Positions 25,389 to 35,047 of a stretch of 64,000 bases of DNA are shown piece after piece; position 1 is the stretch's first letter, and each line of letters starts with the position of its first letter. Source of the stretch: Jonesia denitrificans DSM 20603 (lineage in GTDB: Bacteria; Actinomycetota; Actinomycetes; Actinomycetales; Cellulomonadaceae); NCBI RefSeq assembly GCF_000024065.1, contig NC_013174.1, positions 1,364,001 to 1,428,000 on the forward strand, in the 5' to 3' direction. Made by a program: the position numbers and the translations under genes. Below the pieces are notes generated by a model. It was not told where the DNA came from and did not search any database. It was given only the letters and a program-made list of their open reading frames with translations.

Positions 25389-28300
25389 TTAACCGATCAC
25401 CAGGATGAGGTCTCCGCCCTCAAGTTGCTGTACCTGCCCGATGGCAAGACGGCGCACAGTCCCAGCAATAGGCGTCGTAATGGACGCTTCCATCTTCATC
25501 GCCTCAATAGTTGCCACTGTTTGCCCAGGCTCGACCTTCTGGCCCTCTTGCACAGCTAACGTCACCGATCCAGCATACGGAGCACCGATTTGACCGGGAA
25601 CATGCGGCTCAGCCTTCTCCACAGAAGCAGAAACAACCTCTACTGACTCATCACGAATCTGAATTGGCCGCAACTGACCATTGAGCGTGAACATGACCGT
25701 GCGCAACCCTTGAGGGTCCGGTTCACCCACCGCTTCTAGGCCAACCAGCAGTCGAACACCCTTCTCCAACGGGATGTCCACCTCTTGGTCAGTGACCAAA
25801 CCATACAGGTACTCGCTCGTAGCAAGAACTGATACATCCCCGTACTTGTCCTGTACCTGTTCGTACTCCTTGGTGGGCGCGGGGAAGAGCAAGTGGTTCA
25901 ATCGGTTCCGACGTTCCTGTGAGCTACCTGCAAGCTCTCGGCGATCATCTTCTGTCAGTGGAGTCACCCCACGGCGTGCTGAACGCCCGGCAAGCGCCTT
26001 TGACCGGAACGGTTCCGGCCACCCCCCTGGCGGGTCACCCAACTCGCCACCAAGGAATCCGATGACAGAGTCAGGAATGTCGAACTTCTGCGGGTTCTCC
26101 GCAAATTCTGCAGGATCAACACCTTGCGCAACCAGTTGCAATGCCAGGTCACCAACCACCTTGGACGATGGGGTGACCTTCACCAAGCGACCAAGCATCC
26201 GGTCCGCTGCGGCGTACATTGCCTCAATTTCTTCAAAGTGCCCCGACAACCCCAGCGCCACTGCTTGCTGACGAAGGTTTGATAGTTGACCACCGGGGAT
26301 TTCGTGGGTGTAGACACGCCCAGTTGGCCCAGTCAACCCGGATTCAAACGGGCGGTAAAGGACACGCACCGCTTCCCAGTACGGCTCCAAGTCGCACACT
26401 GCCCGAAGTGACAATCCCGTGTCACGATCAGTGTGCTCAAAAGCTGCTACCAAAGCAGACAAAGGCGGTTGCGAGGTGGTACCTGCCATCGCAGCGTTAG
26501 CCACGTCAACAGCATCGACCCCAGCGCGGGCAGCCGCAAGAAGAGTCGCCATCTGACCGCCGGTGGTGTCATGTGTGTGCAGATGAACCGGCACGTCAAA
26601 ACGCTCGCGGAGTGCAGTCACCAGCCGCTCAGCAGCCGCCGGACGCAAGAGCCCAGCCATGTCCTTAATGCCAATGATGTGCGCACCAGCATCAACGATC
26701 CGCTGCGCCAAGTCCAGGTAGTAATCCAGCGTGTAGAGAGTTTCCCGAGGATCCAACAAATCACCGGTGTAGCACAATGCCACTTCGGCAACAGCAGTAC
26801 CCGTGCGTCGAACTGCCTCAATAGCAGGCAGCATCTGCTCAACGTCATTGAGCGCATCAAAAATGCGGAAGATATCCACACCAGTAGCAGCAGCCTCCGC
26901 CACGAAAGCGTCTGTCACTTCCGCCGGATACGGGGTATAGCCCACCGTATTCCGCCCGCGCAACAACATCTGAATCGGAACGTTCGGCATTGCCTCACGC
27001 AACTGCTCCAAACGTTTCCACGGATCCTCACCAAGGAACCGCAAAGCAACGTCATATGTTGCCCCACCCCACGCTTCCACTGACAGCAACTGCGGAGTTA
27101 AACGGGAAACATGCGGAGCCACATTGAGAAGATCACGTGTCCGCACACGAGTAGCCAACAACGACTGATGTGCATCACGGAACGTCGTATCTGTCACTGC
27201 GAGAGCCTGCTGCTCACGAAGCGCACGGGCAAAACCCTCAGGGCCAAGTTCCAACAACTTATCGCGCATACCCGCTGGAACTGGGTGCGACAGATCAAGC
27301 TCAGGCAGCTTGACCTGCGGGTCAACAGCACCAAATGGTTCCCCATGCGGGCGGTTCACAGTAACATCACCCAAGAACTGCAACAGTTTCGTGCCCCGGT
27401 CAGCAGAAGCACGAGCAGACAACAACTCAGGACGCTCATCAATGAATGATGTTGCCAACTGTCCAGCAGCAAACTCATCGTCCGCAAGAACAGCCTGCAA
27501 GAACGGAATATTTGTCCGAATGCCACGAATACGGAACTCTGCTAACGCTCGGCGAGCACGCCGAACAGCGGTGTCGAAGTCACGCCCACGACACGTCAAC
27601 TTCACCAGCATTGAGTCAAAGTGCCCGGTAATCTGCGAACCGGCGGTCGCCGTCGCTCCATCGAGACGCACACCAGCTCCACCCGGTGAACGATACGCAA
27701 CGATGCGCCCCGTGTCCGGTCGGAAACCATTGGCAGGATCCTCGGTCGTAATCCGCGACTGCAACGCAAAACCGTTGACTTGCACAGTCTCCTGAGAGAT
27801 TCCCAGGTCGGCAAGCGACTCACCTGCCGCAATACGCATCTGAGAGGACACCAGGTCGATGTCCGTGACCTCTTCAGTGACCGTGTGCTCTACCTGGATA
27901 CGCGGGTTCATCTCGATGAACACATGCTGACCAGCACGCTCCCCCGCCGTATCGACAAGGAACTCCACCGTTCCAGCGTTTTGGTAACCAATTGATTTCG
28001 CAAACTTCACCGCGTCACGGCACAGCGCATCACGAATATCAGGGTCAAGGTTGGGAGCAGGCGCAATCTCAATAACCTTCTGATGACGACGCTGCACCGA
28101 ACAATCACGCTCAAAAAGATGAACCACATTTCCCTGCCCATCAGCAAGGATTTGCACCTCGATGTGTCGAGGGCGCAACACAGCCTGCTCAACAAACATC
28201 GTGGGGTCACCAAAAGCCCCCTCCGCCTCACGCATCGCCGATTCAAGAGACTGTTGAAGATCCTCTGGTCGATCCACACGACGCATTCCACGCCCACCGC

Positions 28301-28787
28301 CACCAGCAACCGCCTTGCAGAAGACGGGGAAACCGATCTCGTGCGCTGCGGACATCAAATACTCAATGTCTGACGACGGTTCACTTGACGCCAACACGGG
28401 AATACCTGCTTCGCGGGCTGCCTTCAATGCGGCTACCTTGTTGCCAGCAAGTTCAAGAACTTCCGCAGGCGGACCAACGAAGGTCAACCCTTTGTCGCGG
28501 CACGCGCGCGCAAACTGAGGATTCTCTGACAAGAACCCATACCCCGGGTACACAGCATCAGCGCCAGCGAGCTCGGCGACCCGGATGATCTCTTCAATAT
28601 TGAGGTAAGCACGAACAGGTTGACCAGGGTCACCAATGAGGTAGGCCTCATCCGCTTTTAAACGGTGCTCAGAATTTCGATCTTCTTGAGGGAAAACCGC
28701 AACAGTGCGCGATCCCATCTCAAACGCTGCACGAAAAGCACGAACAGCAATCTCAGCACGGTTCGCGACGAGTACTTTCTCGAACAC
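25389..28787 (-). CDS. pyc: Pyruvate carboxylase
   Basis: A 1132-residue single-chain anaplerotic enzyme making oxaloacetate from pyruvate, bicarbonate and ATP. Domains in order: biotin carboxylase (1-450, with FCKAVAGGGGRGMRRV and EMNPRIQVEHTVTEEVTDID), carboxyltransferase (about 520-800, starting DTTFRDAHQSLLATRVRTRD), the conserved allosteric linker, and the C-terminal biotinyl domain with EAMKMEAS, biotin on Lys1098. Length is typical. It starts with GTG after GAGGTG. The 272-bp upstream gap is shared with the divergent ParA gene. Confidence 0.97.
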   Translation of the reverse strand: MFEKVLVANRAEIAVRAFRAAFEMGSRTVAVFPQEDRNSEHRLKADEAYLIGDPGQPVRAYLNIEEIIRVAELAGADAVYPGYGFLSENPQFARACRDKGLTFVGPPAEVLELAGNKVAALKAAREAGIPVLASSEPSSDIEYLMSAAHEIGFPVFCKAVAGGGGRGMRRVDRPEDLQQSLESAMREAEGAFGDPTMFVEQAVLRPRHIEVQILADGQGNVVHLFERDCSVQRRHQKVIEIAPAPNLDPDIRDALCRDAVKFAKSIGYQNAGTVEFLVDTAGERAGQHVFIEMNPRIQVEHTVTEEVTDIDLVSSQMRIAAGESLADLGISQETVQVNGFALQSRITTEDPANGFRPDTGRIVAYRSPGGAGVRLDGATATAGSQITGHFDSMLVKLTCRGRDFDTAVRRARRALAEFRIRGIRTNIPFLQAVLADDEFAAGQLATSFIDERPELLSARASADRGTKLLQFLGDVTVNRPHGEPFGAVDPQVKLPELDLSHPVPAGMRDKLLELGPEGFARALREQQALAVTDTTFRDAHQSLLATRVRTRDLLNVAPHVSRLTPQLLSVEAWGGATYDVALRFLGEDPWKRLEQLREAMPNVPIQMLLRGRNTVGYTPYPAEVTDAFVAEAAATGVDIFRIFDALNDVEQMLPAIEAVRRTGTAVAEVALCYTGDLLDPRETLYTLDYYLDLAQRIVDAGAHIIGIKDMAGLLRPAAAERLVTALRERFDVPVHLHTHDTTGGQMATLLAAARAGVDAVDVANAAMAGTTSQPPLSALVAAFEHTDRDTGLSLRAVCDLEPYWEAVRVLYRPFESGLTGPTGRVYTHEIPGGQLSNLRQQAVALGLSGHFEEIEAMYAAADRMLGRLVKVTPSSKVVGDLALQLVAQGVDPAEFAENPQKFDIPDSVIGFLGGELGDPPGGWPEPFRSKALAGRSARRGVTPLTEDDRRELAGSSQERRNRLNHLLFPAPTKEYEQVQDKYGDVSVLATSEYLYGLVTDQEVDIPLEKGVRLLVGLEAVGEPDPQGLRTVMFTLNGQLRPIQIRDESVEVVSASVEKAEPHVPGQIGAPYAGSVTLAVQEGQKVEPGQTVATIEAMKMEASITTPIAGTVRRLAIGQVQQLEGGDLILVIG

Positions 28788-29059
28788 TCAACACCTCATC
28801 ATTCGTCGAGACCAGTCAGGCACACAGAACTCTCTGCACACTCTGCACCAGTTCGAACTAACATTCGGGCACAGGGAGACATAGGGCAACTCCCCGTCAT
28901 TATCTTCCCACGGCCACCACCTCTTGTAAGCCAGTATCCGCCAGTCGGTACAACGAAACAGTCATCGACGTGCATAGATTTGTTCAAATGCATCATGTCA
29001 ACCCCCTTTCTTGCCGATAGGTCAAGCGGAAAACTAAGCAAACACGTTAAGGTTGGCTT

Positions 29060-29971
29060 GTGGCAATTCTCGGAGTATGCAGCCTCAAAGGCGGAGTCGG
29101 AAAGACATCCGTCACCCTTGGCATTGCCTCGGCAGCCTTGTACGCCCGCCTCAAAGTCCTTGTGGTTGACCTCGACCCACAAGGCGACACAACGCTTTCC
29201 CTTGGCGTTGCCGACTCCACAACCAATTGCGTTGCGGAAGTGCTCGACAACCCCTCACTGTTTGTGTTGCGATCAGCGATCGCCCCCTCACCGTGGAATC
29301 CCGAACAACTCCATGTATTGTGCGGATCGCAAGAATCTGCCCGCCATGATGGCCCCACCTATGCGCATCGACTTAACCGACTGACAACCGCATTGGCGCA
29401 TGTCCACGATGACTACGATCTCATTCTCATTGACTGTCCCCCATCCCTTGGCGGGCTCACCCGCCAAGGCCTCACAGCCAGCCACCGTGCTCTCATTGTC
29501 ACCGAGCTCGGGCTGTTCTCCGTCTCCGCAGCAGTGCGTGCTTTTCACGCCATTGAGGACATTCGAACAACCAGCGCACCGGACCTCGCACCGCTGGGTG
29601 TTCTTGTGAACCGTGTTCGCCCTCAATCCTCAGAGCAGGCATACCGATACGAAGAACTGACTGACATGTTTGGGCCACTGATTATGCCCACGTACATTCC
29701 TGAGCGCGCCGCTCTCCAACAAGCGCAAGGCGCCGGAAGCCCTATTCATGCTTGGCCATCGAGAGCAGCACGTGATCTTGCTCAGCGCTTCGATCATGTG
29801 CTCGCCCGCGCGCTCCAGGCTCTCCACTCCCCTGTGCCAGAGCACCTCACGCACCACCTGTCGCAGACAAACGACGACGTCACTGAGTCGTTAACAGAAG
29901 CATTCGCAGCAGCGCTCACGGTCAGTACGGAACCCGCTCACACCGACACCTCAGTGGGGAGCACAAACTAG
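29060..29971 (+). CDS. ParA/MinD-like ATPase, orphan
   Basis: A 303-residue deviant-Walker ATPase. The P-loop KGGVGKTS carries the signature Lys10 and Lys15, followed by switch region DLDPQGDTTLSLG and DLILIDCPPSLGGLTRQGL. The last 45 residues are acidic and variable. No parB or parS-like site is next to it, so it is probably not the chromosome-partition ParA. ParA-like genes beside the MerR/GarA cluster are common in actinobacteria. It may position a membrane or cell-division protein; this is inference. The start is GTG. Confidence 0.85.
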   Translation: MAILGVCSLKGGVGKTSVTLGIASAALYARLKVLVVDLDPQGDTTLSLGVADSTTNCVAEVLDNPSLFVLRSAIAPSPWNPEQLHVLCGSQESARHDGPTYAHRLNRLTTALAHVHDDYDLILIDCPPSLGGLTRQGLTASHRALIVTELGLFSVSAAVRAFHAIEDIRTTSAPDLAPLGVLVNRVRPQSSEQAYRYEELTDMFGPLIMPTYIPERAALQQAQGAGSPIHAWPSRAARDLAQRFDHVLARALQALHSPVPEHLTHHLSQTNDDVTESLTEAFAAALTVSTEPAHTDTSVGSTN

Positions 29972-30028
29972 CAGTACGTGCTCGTGTTACATTCCCCATC
30001 ATGGGCGGTGCATCACTGTGACGAACGG

Positions 30029-30616
30029 TTACCCAGCGGTCCTTCGTTGCGCACGGCGCGCAGCGAGTTCATCTGGCATGGATGCGTCGACTTCGTCATC
30101 AAGCCGTTCGGCAGGCAGCATCGACAGCGAACCTTCAACTTCCCGCCATACCCGTCCCACTGCAATACCAAAGACACCTTGACCACCCTGGACGAGATCA
30201 ATCACCTCGTCAGACGATGTGCATTCGTACACCGACGCCCCGTCACTCATTAAGGTGATTTGGGCAAGATCCCCGATTCCACGTTCGCGTAATTGTTCCA
30301 CTGCGATACGGATTTGTTGCAGGGAAACCCCCGTGTCAAGGAGTCGTTTGACGACCTTCAACACAAGAATGTCTCGGAAAGAGTACAGCCGGTGGGTCCC
30401 TGAGCCCGTTGCTGGGCGCACAGTTGGCGCAACGAGTCCAGTACGCGCCCAGTAGTCGAGTTGCCGGTAAGTGATTCCGGCGACACGGCAAGCTGTGGGG
30501 CCGCGATAACCTGATTGAGGATCAAGATCCTCACAGGAATCACCGAAAAGGGTCCCCTGGGATCGCACAAGTGCTGCCTGGGTAATATTGCCCTTCGGCT
30601 CGACGCGATCGTTCAC
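30029..30616 (-). CDS. MerR-family transcriptional regulator
   Basis: A 195-residue regulator. The MerR helix-turn-helix lies at about residues 35-105: GPTACRVAGITYRQLDYWARTGLVAPTVRP, then HRLYSFRDILVLKVVKRLLDTGVSLQQIR. The C-terminal region is not a known ligand domain. The GTG at 30616 is chosen because GGAGG lies 5 bases upstream; a longer frame to 30739 has no such site. It is the usual gene after FtsR in actinobacteria, although the bifunctional-nuclease gene often found between them is missing. Confidence 0.85.
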   Translation of the reverse strand: MNDRVEPKGNITQAALVRSQGTLFGDSCEDLDPQSGYRGPTACRVAGITYRQLDYWARTGLVAPTVRPATGSGTHRLYSFRDILVLKVVKRLLDTGVSLQQIRIAVEQLRERGIGDLAQITLMSDGASVYECTSSDEVIDLVQGGQGVFGIAVGRVWREVEGSLSMLPAERLDDEVDASMPDELAARRAQRRTAG

Positions 30617-30771
30617 ATTGACCTCCACAAGGAGAGCGTCGAGGCGGTCACCCGGTCGACGCGTGGAATGAGGGGTGGGTTCTTCTCCAACGCTAGAGTC
30701 GCAGACCCACCTGGTCAACGACATCAGCATTTGCCGCAATGAGCGTGTCGCTCCATGTGTGCCAATAGACC

Positions 30772-31572
30772 CTATTTAGGGTTCTGATTTGTCGCAGAGA
30801 TTTCCGCACCAATCCAGGCCGAATGGAGTTGAGCGAGCAAATGACCCACCTGATTGGCCTGGTCCTTGAGAGTTTGTGACCCATCCGATCCACGGCGATA
30901 TGCGCGCCGTGACGCAGCCACCTGCTGCGCTAACGCAGCCTGACGTTGAGCCGCGTGCCGCATGGGGCGTAGGTGACGTCCCTCGATCCCGTAGTCAGAC
31001 AGTTCCGACGCCACATGGGCAATAACTCGATTATGATCATGGGTTTTAGGGCTGCCATCTGCATTAATGTCAAGCAGTTGGGCCTCCACAAGGTCATCAA
31101 TCACGCTCTGAGACACCCCTGCAATCCTGGCCAAAGAGCCCAGGTGGGTCACCGACGCATGCGCTTCGTGTCCGTCACGGTCTGCGCAGGGATGAGAAGG
31201 AGAATGGGCTGCAAGGCCCAACGTATCAAGCTCGTTTAATTGGTCCTTGATGACCTTGAGGGGCAAGTAGTGATCTCGTTGAGCACTCAAAATAAACCGC
31301 AGACGTTCAATGTCAGCAAGCGAGTACTGGCGGTACCCAGAGGCAGTGCGCTCTGGCGAGATCAGCCCCTGCACTTCGAGGAAACGGAGCTTAGAGTGCG
31401 ACACCGTAGGGAACTCTGAACGTAGGGATGCAAGAACATCAGAGATGCGCATTGTGGCGCGGTGAGACACATCGTGCGGCCATGTGGAGAGGACCCGCAG
31501 CGATTGTGGTTGGTGAGGGGAGGGCGCAGAGGCACTGTGGCTTTCAGGGGAAGTTGATCCCATATCCCTCAC
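30772..31572 (-). CDS. ftsR: FtsR-type MerR regulator
   Basis: A 266-residue MerR-family protein. The DNA-binding part starts near residue 41 with MRISDVLASLRSEFPTVSHS, followed by KLRFLEVQGLISPERTASGYRQYS, which matches the FtsR family that regulates ftsZ expression in corynebacteria. The C-terminal half contains a second helical region (LARIAGVSQSVIDDLVEAQLL). The GTG at 31572 overlaps the garA stop as GTGA. A later ATG at 31563 is possible. The Ser/Pro-rich first 40 residues may be disordered. Confidence 0.85.
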   Translation of the reverse strand: MRDMGSTSPESHSASAPSPHQPQSLRVLSTWPHDVSHRATMRISDVLASLRSEFPTVSHSKLRFLEVQGLISPERTASGYRQYSLADIERLRFILSAQRDHYLPLKVIKDQLNELDTLGLAAHSPSHPCADRDGHEAHASVTHLGSLARIAGVSQSVIDDLVEAQLLDINADGSPKTHDHNRVIAHVASELSDYGIEGRHLRPMRHAAQRQAALAQQVAASRRAYRRGSDGSQTLKDQANQVGHLLAQLHSAWIGAEISATNQNPK

Positions 31573-32054
31573 TGGCCTTGTGCAGGCTTCGACGGCAACT
31601 GAGATAACGGGCTGACATAGTAGATCATGCGGTATTTGCCGATTTGGAGTTCATCGCCGTTTTTGAGGGTGTAGCTATCAATACGATCCCGGTTGATGTA
31701 GGTTCCATTGAGTGAACCTGCATCTCTCACCTCAAACTGATCCCCGTGACGGATGAACTCAGCATGCGTCCGCGAGACAGTGACATCATTGAGGAAAATG
31801 TCCGCGTCCTCGCTGCGACCTGCAACAACTCTGTCAGCGTCCAGCAGGAAGCGTTCGGTGAACGTTTTGCCTGCTTGAACGACCAGAAGCGCTGATCCTC
31901 GAGGAAGACCAGCAACATACTCACGAACCTCAGGCGCAGCGGCTGCCACGTTCATCGCCTCGTCGAGCGCGTTGATCGAAGCGAACGTCATTGTCGTGTC
32001 AGACATAGGTTGCTCGCCATCGAGGTGTGGGTTGTGCGGTGTTTGGCGATTCAT
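31569..32054 (-). CDS. garA: FHA-domain protein, GarA/OdhI ortholog
   Basis: A 161-residue phospho-dependent switch protein. The N-terminus carries DTTMTF, matching the ETTSVF threonine pair that Ser/Thr kinases phosphorylate in GarA/OdhI. The FHA domain is at about residues 60-145, with VVAGRSEDADIFLNDVTVSR, THAEF and SLNGTYINRD. GarA inhibits 2-oxoglutarate dehydrogenase and controls glutamate metabolism. The ATG at 32054 has GGAGG 5 bases upstream. A TATGCT -10-like box (32151-32156) and a CAGCGAC hairpin (32124-32140) lie in its upstream region. Confidence 0.9.
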   Translation of the reverse strand: MNRQTPHNPHLDGEQPMSDTTMTFASINALDEAMNVAAAAPEVREYVAGLPRGSALLVVQAGKTFTERFLLDADRVVAGRSEDADIFLNDVTVSRTHAEFIRHGDQFEVRDAGSLNGTYINRDRIDSYTLKNGDELQIGKYRMIYYVSPLSQLPSKPAQGQ

Positions 32055-32223
32055 CATGTCCTCCACGGTGTGAGTTGCGCGTTCACGCTGTTCAGGTCCC
32101 CTGCTTGCCTGTCTGACGTCGACCAGCGACCTTGTCGCTGCTGTGTGACAAGCATACTGAGTTTTTCCTCACCCTGCCACGATCTTTTCCACAACAACGA
32201 TGGCGGTTTTCTCTGAAGAGAAG

Positions 32224-33225
32224 TTAATCGTTTTTGGGCGTGGCCTGCGCATATTCTGGTATTTCGGGTTCGACAACAGCCTCGATGAGCACCGATTCTG
32301 CTTCCGTGATGGTGGCTTGTCCCCCTCGAGATCGAACAGAGGCCATGGCACCGCCCGGGATTTCTAGGGCTGGAACAAGGGTGTCAGGGGCACCGATTGC
32401 CTTCCAAATATAGGGCTCGGTGATGACCGTTCCGTCAACCTCGACCCCTTGGGTGTCATCAATAAAATAGCTGTCAGTGACGAGACGAATCCCATTAATT
32501 TCAATGACTTCTGCTCCAGCGTTGCGTAACTCTTCTAGCACGTTGAATAACGTCGCGGCGGGCAAACGCTCGTCACCATCTGTCAAGAGAATGGTGACTC
32601 CTGGTCCCTGTGCTGGTAAACGACCTGCCAAGATACCTTGAGTCGTCACATTCTCCCGTGCCGCTTCGATTGCGGCACGCTGGCTGGAAGAACCAGATCG
32701 CAGTTCACTTTCCAACGCTCTAAGCCGAACGATGTCGTCTTCCAGATCGGAGTTCCTGCGTGTGACGTCATCAAGCAGGTTGACAAGGTCGCTTTCTCGA
32801 AGCGTTGCCAGTTCATCTTGCTGTTGCACTTGTAGTTGCACAACGAGAGCAAATCCCAGCAACCCCAACAGTGCAGCGGAGAGAAACTGGGCGCGTGTTG
32901 CTCGCGGCTGCAAAAGCCGGATCAACGCCCTCTTTTGACTCACCGGCGGCGCTGGCGCGGTTGGCGGACTTTCCGAAGCGTCTTCTCGCTCCGGGTCCTC
33001 TAACTCTGGTGCCTTCGAATTCAAGGGGTCCGGTTCGGTGTGGTCATCAGCGAATGTGGCTGTCGTCTGGTCAGATGGTGTGGTCTCCTGGTCGCTTGCG
33101 GACCCAGCTGCCGCCTGAGCAGACGGTATGGCTACTTCGTCGTGTAACTGGTCAGGTGCGTCCGTGACTGTCTCGCATTCCGGTGGAGACTGCGGCGTGG
33201 GTGGTGTTGATGAGGGTGTGGTCAT
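32224..33225 (-). CDS. DUF881 membrane protein (second copy)
   Basis: A 333-residue protein. A disordered acidic/Pro-rich N-terminal tail of about 120 residues precedes one membrane helix (AQFLSAALLGLLGFALVVQLQ). A coiled coil follows (about 145-190), then the DUF881 domain with ILAGRLPAQGPGVTILLTDGD and LFNVLEELRNAGAEVIEINGIRL. DUF881 proteins resemble cell-division or competence-related envelope proteins; the function is not established. The ATG at 33225 follows GTGAGG, 7 bases after sbp. Confidence 0.85.
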   Translation of the reverse strand: MTTPSSTPPTPQSPPECETVTDAPDQLHDEVAIPSAQAAAGSASDQETTPSDQTTATFADDHTEPDPLNSKAPELEDPEREDASESPPTAPAPPVSQKRALIRLLQPRATRAQFLSAALLGLLGFALVVQLQVQQQDELATLRESDLVNLLDDVTRRNSDLEDDIVRLRALESELRSGSSSQRAAIEAARENVTTQGILAGRLPAQGPGVTILLTDGDERLPAATLFNVLEELRNAGAEVIEINGIRLVTDSYFIDDTQGVEVDGTVITEPYIWKAIGAPDTLVPALEIPGGAMASVRSRGGQATITEAESVLIEAVVEPEIPEYAQATPKND

Positions 33226-33232
33226 TGGTGCC

Positions 33233-33565
33233 TCACGCTTTGAAGATGTGACGACGAATCGCTGCCACGTTCGAGAAGATTCGGATGCCAAGAACGACAA
33301 TGACGCCGGTTGATAGTTGGCTTCCTACCCCGATTTGGTCACCGAGAAACACAATAAATGCAGCAACTACCACGTTTGATAAGAACGAAATCAGGAAGAC
33401 CCGGTCATCAAATAAGCCATCAAGGAGGGCCCGAAATCCGCCAAAGAGCGCATCAAGCGCTGCAACGACTGCGATGGGCAGGTAGGGCTGGAGATAGCTA
33501 GGTACTGTTGGTTCGAGGACGAGGCCTGCGATAACACCAATGGCTAAACCAAGAAAAGGGATCAC
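33233..33565 (-). CDS. sbp: Small basic protein Sbp (DUF1290)
   Basis: A 110-residue membrane protein with three hydrophobic segments: FLGLAIGVIAGLVLEPTVP, PYLPIAVVAALDALFGGFRA and FLISFLSNVVVAAFIVFLGD. The family, first named in Bacillus next to division genes, sits between the two DUF881 genes in nearly all actinobacteria. It starts with GTG. It is part of the minus-strand cell-envelope row. Confidence 0.9.
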   Translation of the reverse strand: MIPFLGLAIGVIAGLVLEPTVPSYLQPYLPIAVVAALDALFGGFRALLDGLFDDRVFLISFLSNVVVAAFIVFLGDQIGVGSQLSTGVIVVLGIRIFSNVAAIRRHIFKA

Positions 33566-33605
33566 TGTTCTACCTTATGGGGTACTGAAGGGGTGATGGG
33601 AGGGG

Positions 33606-34466
33606 TCATGAGGACTCGTCAGTAACAGGGCTCGCATGAATCAACGATCGGTTGGATCCTGCTGGTGCACTGATGGCGTCTTGCCGTTCAATCTCCCAGG
33701 TAATACCGAAGGAATCGTTGAGAGCTTCGAGTTGCTCCGCGGCCGCAGACGTAGGGAACTGTTGGTCAAAAACGTCCGGGTCCCCAATCGCTTCGATGCG
33801 GTAGGGAGCTGACACGCCGGTAAGATCAACAAGAATAGCTGCACCTGCGCTACGGATCGCGCTCGTCGTGGTGAGACGTTGACCGTTGATTGTGATCGCT
33901 TCAGCCCCAAGAGACCACAGGCCGTTCACAACCACTCGAATGTCAGCGTCGTGAACCCGACGGTTCGCGTCGAGGTCAGCTCCTGAGCCATCACGAACCG
34001 TAATTTTTACCCCCGGACCTTGCACGGGTAACACACCGGATCTCAGTTGATCTGTGGTCACCTGCGAGATGAGTTCTGGTTCTTGCTCCTCCAAGATCTG
34101 GGACCGAAGTTGATCCACGGATTGTTGACGTTGCGCAGCAAGTTCTTCAAGAGATGCACGGGTTTCTTGTCTTTCGGTAATTTCGTCGACAAGAAGTGTG
34201 CGGGCAGAGGAGATGACTTCGTCGCGAGCTCGCAGTTCCTTAATCGCCATGGTTGTTGTGACACCCAAGGCAAGAGAAACCACGAGTACCACCACCCGCG
34301 ACATATGCGATGAGGTTTTGGAGGCTCCAGCTAAGTCCTGCCGGGTGCGCCGACGAGCCGCCGCAGAGTACCCCAAATCCAACGGGTTGCGCATGATCTC
34401 GTTGAGCAACGACATCGATGCGTCAGCTGGTGGCCGGTCAGTGTGGTCCGGGCGTTGATGAGTCAT
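33606..34466 (-). CDS. DUF881 membrane protein (first copy)
   Basis: A 286-residue paralogue of the second DUF881 protein. One membrane helix near residues 54-74 (VVVLVVSLALGVTTTMAI) is followed by a coiled coil (ASLEELAAQRQQSVDQLRSQ) and the DUF881 domain with GVLPVQGPGVKITVRDGSG and VNGLWSLGAEAITINGQRL. The ATG at 34466 overlaps the stop of the CDP-alcohol phosphatidyltransferase gene as ATGA; the longer upstream extension is rejected. The two copies flank sbp. Confidence 0.86.
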   Translation of the reverse strand: MTHQRPDHTDRPPADASMSLLNEIMRNPLDLGYSAAARRRTRQDLAGASKTSSHMSRVVVLVVSLALGVTTTMAIKELRARDEVISSARTLLVDEITERQETRASLEELAAQRQQSVDQLRSQILEEQEPELISQVTTDQLRSGVLPVQGPGVKITVRDGSGADLDANRRVHDADIRVVVNGLWSLGAEAITINGQRLTTTSAIRSAGAAILVDLTGVSAPYRIEAIGDPDVFDQQFPTSAAAEQLEALNDSFGITWEIERQDAISAPAGSNRSLIHASPVTDESS

Positions 34467-35047
34467 GAGGTGGTGGTGTCCGAACGAAGAAGCGCACGTC
34501 CCGCAATAAGATACTGCCCAGCGGAAACCCAATAAAGAACAGCTCCGACAATAGCGAACATCCACGCTGCAACACCAGCAGCATCAGTCAAACCTGCCGG
34601 GAAAATACTCATGATCGACACAATGTACAAAGGAAAAGCGAACAGGAGGAACAAAGTCGCTGCTTTACCGACTATGGTCACAGCAAGCGGGGGGTACCCG
34701 GCACGAGCGATCAGCGCAACAAGCACAACCATGACGAGGTCACGCGCCAGCACAACAGTGAACAACCCCCACGGGATCATGTCTTTCACAACAAAAACAC
34801 CAAGCGTGACAACAATAAAACATCGATCAGCAATGGGGTCGAGCGTCTTGCCGAGCTCTGAGACTTGGTTGAATCTCCGGGCAATGTACCCATCAGCCCA
34901 ATCGGACACTGATGACAGCGCCACAACGATGAGCGCGGCAGCATGCTGACCTTGCAACATGAGCACTGCAAACACCGGAATGAGCACTAGTCTCATCACA
35001 GAAATGACATTGGGGACCGTCCACACCAATCCGCGTGTTGCACTCAT
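34463..35047 (-). CDS. CDP-alcohol phosphatidyltransferase (PgsA-like)
   Basis: A 194-residue membrane enzyme of phospholipid synthesis. The family signature D(x)2DG(x)2AR(x)8G(x)3D(x)3D is complete at residues 49-74, from SDWADGYIARRF to GKTLDPIADR. About five membrane helices surround it. It transfers a phosphatidyl group from CDP-diacylglycerol to an alcohol, probably glycerol 3-phosphate or cardiolipin-type acceptors; the acceptor cannot be told from sequence. The ATG follows GAGGAGGG. It begins the row that continues with DUF881-sbp-DUF881. Confidence 0.9.
   Translation of the reverse strand: MSATRGLVWTVPNVISVMRLVLIPVFAVLMLQGQHAAALIVVALSSVSDWADGYIARRFNQVSELGKTLDPIADRCFIVVTLGVFVVKDMIPWGLFTVVLARDLVMVVLVALIARAGYPPLAVTIVGKAATLFLLFAFPLYIVSIMSIFPAGLTDAAGVAAWMFAIVGAVLYWVSAGQYLIAGRALLRSDTTTS

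Noticed and set aside
28978-28989. ATTTG/CAAAT inverted pair in the pyc/ParA intergenic region as an operator
   Set aside because: Only 5-bp arms in an AT-rich stretch; expected by chance. No other support for a site there.
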